Source: Vibrio caribbeanicus ATCC BAA-2122 (lineage in GTDB: Bacteria > Pseudomonadota > Gammaproteobacteria > Enterobacterales > Vibrionaceae). Taken from it: a stretch of DNA of 61,430 nucleotides. Shown here one piece after another: positions 1 to 9,344 of the stretch. The stretch lies in contig NZ_AEIU01000023.1 of assembly GCF_000165125.1 (NCBI RefSeq), forward strand, positions 1 through 61,430. The letters run 5' to 3'. Each line of letters opens with the position of its first letter. Positions within the stretch are counted from its first letter, which is position 1. The translations under genes and the position numbers were made by a program. The notes beneath the pieces were generated by a model. That model made no database searches, was not told the origin of the DNA, and was given only the letters and a program-made list of their open reading frames with translations.

Positions 1-23
1 TTTTTTTTGTAATTTTGTTTCGC

Positions 24-98
24 TCAGCAGCCTGCCCCAACGGTAATAATGTCGGTTGTAATAATGGTTGTGGTCATTACTAGGCTGAATGTTTGCAT
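24..98 (-). CDS. thrL: thr operon leader peptide
   Basis: A 24-codon ORF on the minus strand encodes a peptide in which 7 residues are Thr and 4 are Ile (core M-T-T-T-I-I-T-T-D-I-I-T). This is the hallmark of the threonine leader peptide, whose Thr and Ile codons sense charged tRNA and control an attenuator ahead of thrABC. The peptide ends G-A-G-C, close to the E. coli leader ending G-N-G-A-G. The attenuator hairpin and thrA would lie to the left, beyond position 1. Start: the ATG at 98 gives the longest form. The internal ATG at 77 would give a 17-residue peptide that keeps all the Thr/Ile codons. Neither has a strong Shine-Dalgarno. Identification rests on composition, size and gene neighbourhood (next to arcA, as in Vibrio). 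Confidence 0.85.
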   Translation of the reverse strand: MQTFSLVMTTTIITTDIITVGAGC

Positions 99-139
99 TG
101 AAATTGTTCGTATTTCTTTGTTTAACGACTTATTAATAC

Positions 140-168
140 GTTTACCTTATTTGATAGACAAGAGTCAA
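140..168 (-). promoter_or_regulatory. probable thr operon promoter
   Basis: On the minus strand a TTGACT box (168-163) lies 65 bases before the thrL ATG. It is followed by an AT-rich stretch whose layout resembles the E. coli thr promoter, but the -10 hexamer is poor (GTAAAC or TAAGGT depending on spacing). The -35 is convincing; the -10 is uncertain. Confidence 0.4.
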
Positions 169-294
169 TCAAAATTTCAGTTTTCTAGAGAAATGATTTG
201 TCATTAGAAACACTACCGTACCTGCGAATCATCTCTCAAAAACAACAAACCATTGTTTTGTATTATTTTTAAAGAAAAGTAGAGAGTAAAATCA

Positions 295-780
295 TCAACC
301 AATTTTCAATTCTTTATTTGACATCAGAACACCATTCCAATCTGCATAAATATAATCTCCAGGTTGGATCATTTGATCATGAATTGTCAGCGTGACATTG
401 ATGTCACCTGCTCCTCGCTTCTCTGTTTTAAAAGGACAGGTGCCCAATGCCTGTATACCAATCTTCATCCCAGACAGTGCTCCCACATCACGAACAGCAC
501 CGTTAACAATAACCCCTTCCCAATGATTCTTTATAGCAAGCTCAGCAAGTTGATCACCCAAGAGAGACTTTTGACATGAACCATGCCCGTCAATCACAAG
601 AACTTTGCCCTTACCCTTGTCAGACAGAGCTTCTCTCACCATAGAGTTATCGTGATAGCAACGAACGGTGACAATTTGGCCAGAAAAGGCATCCTTTTTG
701 CCAAAACTGTGTAAAGCTAAATCAAGTAACGTAACATCATCTTCATATTTGTCACATAAATCCGGTGTTATATCTTTCAT
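295..780 (-). CDS. RraA-like protein, putative 4-hydroxy-4-methyl-2-oxoglutarate aldolase
   Basis: This 161-residue protein belongs to the RraA / HMG-CHA aldolase family along its whole length. It shows the substrate and metal site pattern of the aldolase branch: G75-D76, then G94-A-V-R97-D98 after about 20 residues. The family splits into RraA, which binds RNase E and inhibits it, and class II pyruvate aldolases that need a divalent metal. The intact R97-D98 pair leaves aldolase activity possible, whereas the N-terminus resembles E. coli RraA. Sequence alone does not settle which applies. Its ATG overlaps the stop of the upstream DUF3293 gene (ATGA at 777-780), so the two are co-transcribed and probably translationally coupled. 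The thr leader lies just downstream. Confidence 0.8.
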   Translation of the reverse strand: MKDITPDLCDKYEDDVTLLDLALHSFGKKDAFSGQIVTVRCYHDNSMVREALSDKGKGKVLVIDGHGSCQKSLLGDQLAELAIKNHWEGVIVNGAVRDVGALSGMKIGIQALGTCPFKTEKRGAGDINVTLTIHDQMIQPGDYIYADWNGVLMSNKELKIG

Positions 781-1181
781 TTTTGCTCCTCACTAAAATG
801 CTTAACACATCGCCGACGCCAACCTCCTAAATGAACATGTTGGCCATTTAAACACGTAACCAAAAACAGTTCTTCGCCCTCTACACGATAGATTGCATTC
901 TGATCAAAACGGTTTCCTAGAAAAAGCGCCTCAGCTAGCTGGATATCAACTGCATAACTTTCCTCCCACCAAGAAAAATCTGCATTGCCCACACTCACTC
1001 TATAACAGTCAGTATGGTTGATTTCAGCTAACAAGCGCTGATTATTTTCGGCATTCTCCCGATTCGATTGCGGTAAGCTTCGCGGATTCCAAGCCGTCAC
1101 CACCATAAAGTCACTAAGTTCAACATGCTGGTGAAAATAAAAATAAGGGTCACAGTAAATATTCAATAAATGCTGTTCCAA
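777..1181 (-). CDS. DUF3293 domain protein
   Basis: A 134-residue protein of the DUF3293 family, common in gammaproteobacteria and of unknown function. Visible features are an Asn/Arg-rich region around residues 32-50 (T-A-W-N-P-R), a central S-W-W-E-E motif typical of the family, and a basic tail (G-G-W-R-R-R). There is no signal peptide or membrane segment, so it is probably cytosolic. It is the first gene of a two-gene unit with the RraA-like gene, which it overlaps by 4 bases. I infer no function. Confidence 0.75.
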   Translation of the reverse strand: MEQHLLNIYCDPYFYFHQHVELSDFMVVTAWNPRSLPQSNRENAENNQRLLAEINHTDCYRVSVGNADFSWWEESYAVDIQLAEALFLGNRFDQNAIYRVEGEELFLVTCLNGQHVHLGGWRRRCVKHFSEEQK

Positions 1182-1498
1182 AAAAACTCCAATTTATTAA
1201 CTAGTTAATATAAATTATTGCAAAATCATTTGAGACAAGGTTAAGAATATCGCTATAATCGCTAAATCGACATTGTTAGCATGCTGTTAACATTATAGAA
1301 TCAGATGTAGATTTTAATAGAATGCCACGGATATGGAACGCTAAGGTCAACAAATAGTGCACCAAGGATGAAGGCAATCATAGGTCGTGTTTTTACTGCC
1401 TTTGATTTATCATCAATACACTTAATTACCCGTATGATAGATATTTGCCTACATTTTAATCTATTAGCAAAAATTTTTCACAAGCTTAGGTACAGCCA
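1182..1498. other. intergenic region between the DUF3293 gene and arcA
   Basis: This divergent, AT-rich region must carry the promoters of the DUF3293 gene (left) and arcA (right). The only clear element I see is the plus-strand sigma-70 promoter at 1230-1259. The rest would form a roughly 230-base arcA leader with no convincing structured RNA. Confidence 0.5.
1230..1259 (+). promoter_or_regulatory. probable arcA promoter
   Basis: TTGAGA (1230-1235), 18-base spacer, then a perfect TATAAT (1254-1259). It points toward arcA about 240 bases downstream, which implies a long untranslated leader. Confidence 0.55.
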
Positions 1499-2215
1499 AT
1501 GCAAACCCCGCACATTCTTATTGTTGAAGATGAGCAAGTAACTCGTAACACTTTAAAAAGTATATTTGAAGCAGAGGGATACGCTGTTTTTGAGGCCAGT
1601 GACGGCGAAGAAATGCACCAAGTTTTATCCAATAATCAAGTCAATCTTGTTATTATGGATATCAATCTTCCGGGTAAAAACGGGCTACTCCTTGCCCGAG
1701 AACTACGCGAACAGGCAAACGTGGCTCTAATGTTTTTGACTGGTCGAGATAACGAAGTGGACAAAATCCTTGGCCTAGAAATTGGTGCCGATGACTACAT
1801 TACTAAACCATTTAATCCACGAGAGCTAACTATACGAGCGCGCAACCTATTGAACCGCTCAATGAACTCAGCGTCGTCGAGTGATGAAAAGCGTAGCGTA
1901 GAAAAGTATGAATTCAATGGCTGGGTATTAGACATTAATAGCCGTTCTTTAGTGAGCCCATCTGGTGAAGATTACAAACTGCCACGTTCAGAGTTCCGAG
2001 CTCTACTTCACTTCTGTGAGAACCCTGGCAAAATTCAAACAAGGGCCGACCTTTTGAAGAAAATGACCGGACGTGAGCTTAAACCTCATGACCGTACCGT
2101 AGACGTCACTATACGTCGAATTCGTAAGCATTTCGAATCGGTATCAGGTACACCGGAAATTATTGCTACCATTCACGGTGAAGGCTATCGTTTCTGTGGT
2201 GATATTGAAGAGTAA
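1499..2215 (+). CDS. arcA: two-component response regulator ArcA
   Basis: ArcA is the response regulator of the ArcB/ArcA redox system. When phosphorylated by ArcB under low oxygen it represses TCA-cycle and aerobic respiration genes. The 238-residue protein has the E. coli size and near-identical sequence in the receiver domain (residues 1-120). The acidic pocket is E10-D11, the phospho-acceptor is D54 in V-I-M-D-I-N-L-P, and K106 lies in D-Y-I-T-K-P-F. The C-terminal winged-helix OmpR/PhoB domain ends with the typical [12 protein letters not shown] and G-E-G-Y-R-F signatures. The ATG at 1499 matches the family start (M-Q-T-P-H-I-L). The gene is monocistronic, with a strong hairpin terminator directly after it. 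Confidence 0.98.
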   Translation: MQTPHILIVEDEQVTRNTLKSIFEAEGYAVFEASDGEEMHQVLSNNQVNLVIMDINLPGKNGLLLARELREQANVALMFLTGRDNEVDKILGLEIGADDYITKPFNPRELTIRARNLLNRSMNSASSSDEKRSVEKYEFNGWVLDINSRSLVSPSGEDYKLPRSEFRALLHFCENPGKIQTRADLLKKMTGRELKPHDRTVDVTIRRIRKHFESVSGTPEIIATIHGEGYRFCGDIEE

Positions 2216-2220
2216 ATAAA

Positions 2221-2246
2221 AATGGAGCCGCAAGGCTCCATTTTTA
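2221..2246. terminator. bidirectional terminator between arcA and hldE
   Basis: Perfect 9-bp inverted repeat (AATGGAGCC / GGCTCCATT) with a GCAA tetraloop and a T-run on the right. A-richness on the left gives a U-run for the opposite strand too. It serves the convergent arcA and hldE. Confidence 0.9.
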
Positions 2247-2258
2247 TTTTATAACGAG

Positions 2259-3689
2259 TTAGTCACGCCCACCTTTTATCGCATTGATAATCTCAGTTGT
2301 TGAGCATCCGTCTTCAAAGTTAAGAACTTTGACTTCACCACCACTTGCGATAACCTCTTTACCGCCAGCAATCTCTTCCACTTTGTAATCACCACCTTTG
2401 ACAAGCAAATCGGGTAAAACCTCACCAATCAGCCTTTGAGGAGTCTCTTCGCTAAATGGTATTACCCAATCTACAGCACCTAGCCCTGCTAATACTGCCA
2501 TACGACGATCCGTTGAATTTACAGGGCGACCAGGACCTTTGAGACGTTTTACCGATTCATCGGTATTCACAGCAACGATCAAGCGGTTTCCAAGTTCAGC
2601 AGCATGATTCAAATATGACACATGCCCAGCATGTAAAATATCAAAGCATCCATTGGTCATAACAACCTTTTCACCCTTTGCTTGAGCATTTTTTACCGCT
2701 TCGATAAGTGCTTGCTCATTCACTACACCGTAATCTGTATCCTGACTGCCATGCACCGCTTCTGCTAGCTCAATTGTTGATACTGTAGATGTACCTAATT
2801 TACCCACCACTATTCCTGCGGCCGCGTTGGCTAATGCACAAGCTTCATCTAATTCCTTTCCAGCAGCGACAGATGCGGCAAGAACAGAGATAACCGTGTC
2901 ACCAGCACCGGTCACATCGAAAACTTCTTTTGCTAGTGTCGGAAGATTAAAAGGCGCTTTATCACGACGAAGCAGGGTCATACCATGTTCGCTACGTGTC
3001 ACAAGTAAAGCATCAAAATCGTACTGTTCAATTAAAGCTAAGCCTTTGCTCACTAGATCAGCTTCTGACTTGACTTTCCCTACAACCAATTCAAATTCGG
3101 TCATATTTGGCGTCAACAAGGTTGCGCCGCGATAACGCTCAAAGTCAGCTCCTTTCGGATCAACAAAAACTGGCACCCCTGACTGCCGCGCTTTCTGAAT
3201 AAACAGTTGTACCTGATCAAGTGCTCCCTTGGCATAGTCAGATAACACAACCGCATTGACTTTGGGTAGAGTTTGATCCATCCGGTCTAAAATAAGTTCA
3301 GGCTCAACATTTTCAAATTTGTCTTCAAAATCAAGACGGAGTAATTGCTGTCCTCTACTCAGAACTCTGAGTTTGGTAATAGTGGGGTAATTAGGTATGC
3401 TTACAAAATCACATTTCACTTTTAAAGCAGACAGTGTTTCATTAAGCACTTTGGCGGGTTCATCAATCCCGGTCAAACCAACAATGTGTGCGTGTCCACC
3501 CAAAGAGGCAATATTCATCGCAACGTTTGCCGCGCCACCTGGACGCTCCTCATTATTTTCGACCTTAACGACAGGGACAGGGGCTTCGGGTGATATCCGT
3601 CCTGTAGGACCATGCCAATAACGATCGAGCATGACATCACCAATGATAAGTACACCTGAATTTTGATAGTCAGGTAGAATTGGCTTCAT
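2259..3689 (-). CDS. hldE: bifunctional heptose 7-phosphate kinase / heptose 1-phosphate adenylyltransferase
   Basis: HldE makes ADP-heptose for the LPS inner core. Its kinase half phosphorylates D-glycero-beta-D-manno-heptose 7-phosphate at C1, and its C-terminal half adds AMP. The 476 residues match E. coli HldE (477). Residues 1-315 are a PfkB/ribokinase domain with the G-A-G-D motif (catalytic D264). Residues 340-476 are a nucleotidyltransferase with T-N-G-C-F-D and H353-A-G-H356. The gene lies 52 bases downstream of glnE on the same strand, the same order as in E. coli (glnE-hldE), so it is probably in that transcript. Both domains look complete. Confidence 0.98.
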   Translation of the reverse strand: MKPILPDYQNSGVLIIGDVMLDRYWHGPTGRISPEAPVPVVKVENNEERPGGAANVAMNIASLGGHAHIVGLTGIDEPAKVLNETLSALKVKCDFVSIPNYPTITKLRVLSRGQQLLRLDFEDKFENVEPELILDRMDQTLPKVNAVVLSDYAKGALDQVQLFIQKARQSGVPVFVDPKGADFERYRGATLLTPNMTEFELVVGKVKSEADLVSKGLALIEQYDFDALLVTRSEHGMTLLRRDKAPFNLPTLAKEVFDVTGAGDTVISVLAASVAAGKELDEACALANAAAGIVVGKLGTSTVSTIELAEAVHGSQDTDYGVVNEQALIEAVKNAQAKGEKVVMTNGCFDILHAGHVSYLNHAAELGNRLIVAVNTDESVKRLKGPGRPVNSTDRRMAVLAGLGAVDWVIPFSEETPQRLIGEVLPDLLVKGGDYKVEEIAGGKEVIASGGEVKVLNFEDGCSTTEIINAIKGGRD

Positions 3690-3741
3690 TATGGTTCTCC
3701 AAAGTTTACTTCACGCCAGAGTCTAACACAAAGCTCTACGA

Positions 3742-6576
3742 TTATTCTAACCACTCTTTCCATAGCTTTATGACGGCTTCCCTATGGCAAGAAAACTTCT
3801 CTGAAGAAACTTCTGGAGGCATGTTTACCAGATTTTTGTGGTGAATTTCATCTCGCATGGAAGTGTATGCTTCAATGAGAGTCACAGAAGCACTTCGATC
3901 GATCACGCCCTCATCAGCCATCTTCTCAAAGATCCTCACGTTATCACTCCAAATCGTAAGTGATGGACATAAGTGACTATGTTTGAGAACCATGAACTGC
4001 GCAAGGAATTCAATATCCGTAATACCGCCAAGATCTTTCTTTAAATCGAAACGATCGGATTTGCTACTACCGAGATGTTGATACATTTTATTTCTCATTC
4101 CCGTCACATCAGAGCGTAACTGGTCTCTATCTCTGGCAATACTGAGTATCTCGTGACGAATACGATGAAATGTTTGACTCAATTGACCGGAGTCAAATAC
4201 CATTCTTGCTCTAACTAATGCCTGATGCTCCCATGTCCAAGCTTCATTATGTTGATACTCCTCAAATGAATGAGTCGGACTGACTAGCAGCCCTGAGCTC
4301 CCAGAGGGCCGCAGCCGAGTATCGACCTCATAGAGAATCCCAGATGTGGTCCGAGTCGCAAATAGGTGAATGATCCGTTGGGCTAATTTTAAATAAAATT
4401 GACGTCCATCGATTTGTTTTTTCCCATCAGTCACAATATTCATCGGACAATCATGGATAAAAACCAAATCTAAATCAGAGTTATACCCCAACTCCCAACC
4501 GCCTAGCTTTCCATAACCTATTACAGCAAAGCCATTGCCCATTCCTTCCATCAGATGAGTCGGTGCCCCATACTTTTCGACCATTTGTCGCCATGCTTGA
4601 TGGACAACAGAATCAATAATGGCTTCAGCTAGGTAAGTGAGGTGATCACTGACTTTCATGACCGGTAATGCCCCTGTAATGTCAGCGGCAGCAATCCTCA
4701 ACATTGATATTTGTTTAAATTGACGTAACGCTTCCATCTGCTGTTCCATGTCATCTTCAGGAATGCGTGCCAAAAAATCCCGCAATTCATGGCCATAATC
4801 TTGCAGCGGTGTCGGGTTATACAAGTGCTGGGGATCGATCAATTCATCGAGCAAAATAGGATACCGCTCCAAGCGCTCAGAGATCATAGGACTTGCCATA
4901 CAGAGGCGAACCAGTTGATTCAATGCCCCATCATGGGTATCTAAAAGTTCCAGATAAGTTGTACGAGTGGCAATATTATTGAGCAAATGGAGAACACGAG
5001 ACAAACCAAACTTCGCTTTTTCGTACGAAAATATGACTGAAAAAACTTTTGGCATCAATCGGTTAATAACCTCACGCCCTCGATTGCCTAGTGTTTTTTT
5101 CGTGAGCCCCTGCTTAAAATTGATGATGGTTTCGACAAACTCATTCGGTTCAGGTAATTGCAGTTCAGATTGGAATATTTGTTCGATAATTTCACGGTGG
5201 GAGGCCATGTCCCACAGCTCAATAAAATGTTTCTCAACTTCTGGTGAACCCTCTTCCTCCTCGCCGATAAGGTTACTAAAAACCTCATGCACTTCTCGCC
5301 TATTCTCAATGATATCCTTAGACAAGGTGTCCCAAGTTTGATACCCCATCGCAACAGCAAGCTTACATTGCTCATCAATATCATCGGGTAGAAGCTGAGT
5401 CTGTTTATCTTCCAAAGCTTGCATAAAATGCTCTAGACGCCGAAGAAAACAGTAAGCGTGTCGCAGTTTATCTAAATCCGTTTTATCCATCAGATGTAAA
5501 ACTTCGATTGAATCAAGAGTATCGAGCAAATTTTGATAACGTAAGCTAGGCTCTCTTCCTCCCCTGATTAATTGGAAGAATTGAGCAATAAACTCGATTT
5601 CTCTTATCCCACCCGCACCAATTTTAATATTGTTTTCAAGTCCTCTCCGACGAACTTCACTGGTTATCATTGATTTCATACGACGTAATGATTGAATTGC
5701 ACTAAAGTCGATGTAGCGCCGATAAACAAACGGTCTGAGCATATCTCTCAAATCGTCATAACAAGAGTACATCTCTTCGCCCATGACACGCGCTTTAACC
5801 ATTGCATACCGTTCCCAATCACGCCCTTGCTCTTGATAATAATCCTCCAAAGCAGAGAAGCTCATCACGAGTGGCCCACTTTCACCAAATGGGCGAAGTC
5901 TCATATCAACTCGATAACAGAAACCATCAAAGGTCTGATGATCAAGCGCTTTTATGACTCTTTGACCCAAGCGGGTAAAAAACTGCGCATTAGAAATACT
6001 ACGATGAGTACCTTGTGTCTGCCCATTGTCTGGATAAGTAAAAATCAAGTCGATATCCGAAGAGAAGTTAAGTTCTCCACCACCTAATTTTCCCATCCCA
6101 ATAATTAACATAGGTTGTGGCTCACCTTGCTCATTATGAGGTGTGCCCCATAACTTACAACACTGCCGATATTGCCATTGATACGTTTCACAAATGATCG
6201 CCTCAGCCAACTCAGACAAATGTTTTAAGCTTTGTTCAAGGGTCCATGAATGCGTAAAGTCCTGCCATGCGATATAAACTAATTCCTTATTTCTAAACTG
6301 GCGTAATAGGTGATGGCCTTTTGATTCATCTACATCCTCTCCCATTAAACCAGAGAGCACTGACCGATAGTGATTGCAGCGATCGCCACTCTTGAGCATT
6401 TTGGGCAAATCATCGGCCAAGGTCACATCCAGCTTTAGTTTAGAAACAATAAAATCGCTCAAACCTGCTACATAAACGAGTTGCTCTCTCATTTCAGTCG
6501 ACCATTGCTGGTATGCTTCGGGCAACGAGTCAACCGATCGTTTTGAATGAGCCAACAAATTATCAGGTAATTGCAT
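3742..6576 (-). CDS. glnE: bifunctional glutamine synthetase adenylyltransferase / deadenylase
   Basis: GlnE adds AMP to and removes it from glutamine synthetase in response to PII (GlnB) and glutamine, tuning nitrogen assimilation. The protein is 944 residues (E. coli 946). It has two duplicated nucleotidyltransferase halves, each with a G-(M/Y)-G-K-L-G-G-x-E-L motif followed by an S-D-x-D-L metal site. The N-terminal copy (deadenylase, F-S-S-D-I-D-L) is near residue 170, and the C-terminal copy (adenylylase, Y-N-S-D-L-D-L) is near 700. Each is followed by a helical GlnE/PII-uridylyltransferase domain. The ATG at 6576 gives the family N-terminus. It is the promoter-proximal gene of glnE-hldE. 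Confidence 0.98.
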   Translation of the reverse strand: MQLPDNLLAHSKRSVDSLPEAYQQWSTEMREQLVYVAGLSDFIVSKLKLDVTLADDLPKMLKSGDRCNHYRSVLSGLMGEDVDESKGHHLLRQFRNKELVYIAWQDFTHSWTLEQSLKHLSELAEAIICETYQWQYRQCCKLWGTPHNEQGEPQPMLIIGMGKLGGGELNFSSDIDLIFTYPDNGQTQGTHRSISNAQFFTRLGQRVIKALDHQTFDGFCYRVDMRLRPFGESGPLVMSFSALEDYYQEQGRDWERYAMVKARVMGEEMYSCYDDLRDMLRPFVYRRYIDFSAIQSLRRMKSMITSEVRRRGLENNIKIGAGGIREIEFIAQFFQLIRGGREPSLRYQNLLDTLDSIEVLHLMDKTDLDKLRHAYCFLRRLEHFMQALEDKQTQLLPDDIDEQCKLAVAMGYQTWDTLSKDIIENRREVHEVFSNLIGEEEEGSPEVEKHFIELWDMASHREIIEQIFQSELQLPEPNEFVETIINFKQGLTKKTLGNRGREVINRLMPKVFSVIFSYEKAKFGLSRVLHLLNNIATRTTYLELLDTHDGALNQLVRLCMASPMISERLERYPILLDELIDPQHLYNPTPLQDYGHELRDFLARIPEDDMEQQMEALRQFKQISMLRIAAADITGALPVMKVSDHLTYLAEAIIDSVVHQAWRQMVEKYGAPTHLMEGMGNGFAVIGYGKLGGWELGYNSDLDLVFIHDCPMNIVTDGKKQIDGRQFYLKLAQRIIHLFATRTTSGILYEVDTRLRPSGSSGLLVSPTHSFEEYQHNEAWTWEHQALVRARMVFDSGQLSQTFHRIRHEILSIARDRDQLRSDVTGMRNKMYQHLGSSKSDRFDLKKDLGGITDIEFLAQFMVLKHSHLCPSLTIWSDNVRIFEKMADEGVIDRSASVTLIEAYTSMRDEIHHKNLVNMPPEVSSEKFSCHREAVIKLWKEWLE

Positions 6577-6839
6577 CAGAGGATCCTTGAGAAAACGCCA
6601 TAAAATAAGGGAAGAGTTAGGGTCTGTTGGCCCTAGTTATAACAGCTAAAAAAGCAAAGCGAAAAGATACCCACCTAGTTTAACCAAAAACTGAGAGGCT
6701 TACCGAGCGTTCGTTTTATCTGTTGCTCCAATCATACTATTCCTCCTATCTATCGCTCATTTTTTGTCATCGACAGTTTTTAGCCGCCTAGCTTAAGAGT
6801 ATTCTTTTAAATACTCTAACTCCTTTCTATGAATACCAT
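6577..6839. other. divergent intergenic region glnE / channel gene
   Basis: This 263-base spacer must hold promoters for glnE (left) and the channel gene (right). No clear -35/-10 pair was seen. Visible structure: an inverted repeat AGAGTATT / AATACTCT with a 6-base loop at 6796-6817, 22 bases before the channel ATG, and a smaller AGGG / CCCT repeat near glnE. Confidence 0.45.
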
Positions 6840-7589
6840 ATGAGCAAAGTTCTCCACCTACACGACACCAAACCAATGAGTTTACTCTCATTTGCCCTAT
6901 CAATTATTGCACTTTTTGTCGTCTCAGCTCTTTTATTTGCACCACTAAACGAAGAGGTAAGAAAGACCCTAGTTGGAATCGATTTTATTATTTGCAGTGT
7001 TTTTATACTTCAATGGTTTATCGACTTCTTTCGTTCTTCATACAAAATGAACTTTGTAAAACACCGCTGGTTAGACATGGTTGCCAGTCTGCCAATGATT
7101 GAATCGCTGAGATACGTGAGGATCTTTTCGATTTTGAGGGTTATCTTAGTGATTCGCTCCGGCCACAGTGTAGTAAGACAGTTGTCTCAAAATAAACATG
7201 AAACCACACTAGCGTCAATTCTACTTCTCATGGTGATTTTACTCACCGTTGGTTCAAGTATGATGATTTTTATCGAGCAACAATCACCCGCGGCTAATAT
7301 CAAAGACGGCGGCGATGCTCTGTGGTGGGCACTAGTCACAATTTCCACGGTGGGCTACGGCGATCATTACCCTGTGACCACTGCTGGGAAATTACTAGCA
7401 GCAAGTTTGATTATTTGTGGTGTTGGCTTATTTGGTATGATATCAGGGCTTATCACATCGATGATCGTTGCCCCTCGCCCAACACATTATATGACGTCAG
7501 AACAATCCGAAAAATTACTCAAAGAAATATTAACTCACCAGCAAATCGTATTATCTCGGTTAGAAAAATTAGAAAAAAAGATAAATTAG
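6840..7589 (+). CDS. voltage-gated-type potassium channel family protein
   Basis: A 249-residue membrane protein with the six-segment voltage-gated channel layout. Segments lie near residues 14-34, 44-62, 77-90, 92-106 (S4-like, Arg at 91, 94, 100, 106) and 122-144. A pore loop with the K+ selectivity filter T170-V-G-Y-G-D175 follows, then a last segment at 184-208. The tail (residues 215-249) is a short coiled coil that could mediate tetramer assembly. No RCK/TrkA-N domain is present, so it is unlike E. coli Kch. The start lacks a Shine-Dalgarno: the preceding bases are pyrimidine-rich (CTCCTTTC). No better start is visible downstream. The gating stimulus is not predictable from sequence. 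Confidence 0.85.
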   Translation: MSKVLHLHDTKPMSLLSFALSIIALFVVSALLFAPLNEEVRKTLVGIDFIICSVFILQWFIDFFRSSYKMNFVKHRWLDMVASLPMIESLRYVRIFSILRVILVIRSGHSVVRQLSQNKHETTLASILLLMVILLTVGSSMMIFIEQQSPAANIKDGGDALWWALVTISTVGYGDHYPVTTAGKLLAASLIICGVGLFGMISGLITSMIVAPRPTHYMTSEQSEKLLKEILTHQQIVLSRLEKLEKKIN

Positions 7590-7608
7590 GGTTCTAGTAG
7601 AACCCTTT
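7589..7608 (+). terminator. short hairpin after the channel gene
   Basis: Inverted repeat GGGTTCT / AGAACCC with a 3-base loop and only TTT behind it, overlapping the channel stop codon. It sits between convergent genes. It is probably a weak terminator. Confidence 0.5.
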
Positions 7609-7620
7609 AACACCAGAGAT

Positions 7621-9138
7621 CTATTCATGCCAATATGGACTGGCTTCGATACAAATCACACGAGTTTGCTCCATAGCATGCAGCATAGAGTTTTCTTGAC
7701 GGGCAAGCCAACGTTCCAATTGTTCTCGCTCTTCTCCTTCGAGTTTAGTAATAAACTGAAACAGAGTACGCAACTTTAAGAGATCATCAATACCTTGTAA
7801 TAAGTCTTTCCAAGGAAGTCTAAATCGATTTCTTTCCTCTTGGTCGTAAAGGCTAGCAAAACTGACCCCAGTATAGAGGCTTCGCATCAATCGATATTGT
7901 TGCTCTATATAATCGTCACTCTCCAAATTTCTCTCAGGAGGGAATGCCTCCATGAGTTCCGCCCATGTACGATCAAGTTGCTGAGCAGAGAAATGCTCTA
8001 CATTGAGTTCAATTTTTTCGCGAGATTTATCATCTAAAAATGGCTGCCAGCCTCGCGTTAAAATCCAACGACTCAAATCGAGCAAAAGCCCAGTGTAGCG
8101 AGAAGATTTAAGCAAGTTCAACATCTGGTCTCGACACGGTAAACGCTCTTGCAGCTGCTTAAGCTCTGCGACAAGAAACTTGCGAGCATCCAATTTACGC
8201 AGAGCATGCCCTTTATCCTCGAGTAGCTCACTTAAATAAATGTGAACATTGAGCCACTCTAATTCTTGCTCTAACCATTTTAACTCTTGCCTTAAAATAG
8301 CGCTGGCTCGACGTGGGACAACCCCACCGTATACCGTCAGAATCTGGCGAATAAAGCTGATCGCATTTTTAATTTCGAGTAATGCTTCAACAGACTCACT
8401 CTCTATATAAATTTGCTCGTGATAATGCCAATGCGCCAGAGCATGCTCCAAAGATTGTATAAAACATAATTCAACAGAGTCCGCTTGAGTTGTATTTACT
8501 AAAGCTAAATCTTTCACTTGATCGGATTCGTAGCTCAATGCAAGACGATAGCCTTTCGCTGCTTTGCTCTGATTTCCGAGGCGCATTCCTCCATCTTCGG
8601 CTAAAGCTCTGGCAAGAGTAAATAATGCATCCGTCTGGCCTGATTTTAATTCAAGTTCAACCTCACAAATAGAATCTTCGCGATCTCCTGCTTCGACTTT
8701 TCCTTGATCAAAAGCGACTTCTATTTGGCTGCCATCTGATGTTCCCACCAACCACTGCTCTCGGGTAAAGTTGGTAGAGAATAATGGGTAGAGCTGCTGT
8801 TGCACTTCTGTAAAATCCCTTCCATCGGGCCAAATATCAACGGGGTGAAGACTGAGTTTAGGCTGATTACAATCGTGCTCTGCATTATATTCTGGTCTTT
8901 GGTGCAAGCCTGCCACGACTCGACCTGCTGTTTTCACGGTTTGAATGTACACTCCATCACATTGACGTATGCGCATACCAATATCATGTTGCATCAACCA
9001 GCTATCGGGAGTATCAAAGTAGGTATTGCTCAACGTGCGAAGGCTATGTTGAAGCACTTTTGCTTTTGACATTTTCTCAAACAAAATGTCAGAAAACTCG
9101 GGAGATACAAAAAACTTCAGCTCTATTTCAGTTTCCAT
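7621..9138 (-). CDS. ygiF: CYTH-CHAD inorganic triphosphatase
   Basis: YgiF-type protein: an N-terminal CYTH (triphosphate tunnel) domain and a C-terminal CHAD domain. The E. coli homologue hydrolyses inorganic tripolyphosphate. The CYTH signature E-x-E-x-K is at E4, E6, K8, with further basic and acidic tunnel residues through about residue 205 (G-Y-R-L-A). The CHAD domain, an alpha-helical region rich in charged residues and associated with polyphosphate binding, covers about 220-500. At 505 residues it is longer than the E. coli protein (433), the extra length being in the CHAD half. The neighbourhood (glnE-hldE on one side, ygiM and cca on the other) matches E. coli. A phosphate transporter locus lies divergently to its right. 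Confidence 0.9.
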   Translation of the reverse strand: METEIELKFFVSPEFSDILFEKMSKAKVLQHSLRTLSNTYFDTPDSWLMQHDIGMRIRQCDGVYIQTVKTAGRVVAGLHQRPEYNAEHDCNQPKLSLHPVDIWPDGRDFTEVQQQLYPLFSTNFTREQWLVGTSDGSQIEVAFDQGKVEAGDREDSICEVELELKSGQTDALFTLARALAEDGGMRLGNQSKAAKGYRLALSYESDQVKDLALVNTTQADSVELCFIQSLEHALAHWHYHEQIYIESESVEALLEIKNAISFIRQILTVYGGVVPRRASAILRQELKWLEQELEWLNVHIYLSELLEDKGHALRKLDARKFLVAELKQLQERLPCRDQMLNLLKSSRYTGLLLDLSRWILTRGWQPFLDDKSREKIELNVEHFSAQQLDRTWAELMEAFPPERNLESDDYIEQQYRLMRSLYTGVSFASLYDQEERNRFRLPWKDLLQGIDDLLKLRTLFQFITKLEGEEREQLERWLARQENSMLHAMEQTRVICIEASPYWHE

Positions 9139-9344
9139 AGTCGTACCTTAAAAAACAGATATCTACAGGATATTGCTTATCGCTTGAGTCAGCAAGAGAG
9201 AAATATCGACACAATGATGACTTAAAACGGTTTTAATGAAAGGTTTAATGGGTTAACATGCGCGCCTTTATAGCCATAGTTCAACATTTCACCATGACAT
9301 AGTGTATGTTAGTTTTTGGGTTATATTAATTAGGTTGAATCACA

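Noticed and set aside
1368-1541. 57-codon plus-strand ORF overlapping the start of arcA in another frame
   Set aside because: AAGG directly touches its ATG with no spacing for a ribosome site, the sequence has no recognisable domain, and it runs into arcA out of frame; it is most likely chance in the leader.
9139-9344. Possible Pho box upstream of the DUF47-pit genes (CATGACATAGTGTATGT)
   Set aside because: It matches the CTGTCAT-N4-CTGTCAT consensus poorly; insufficient to call.
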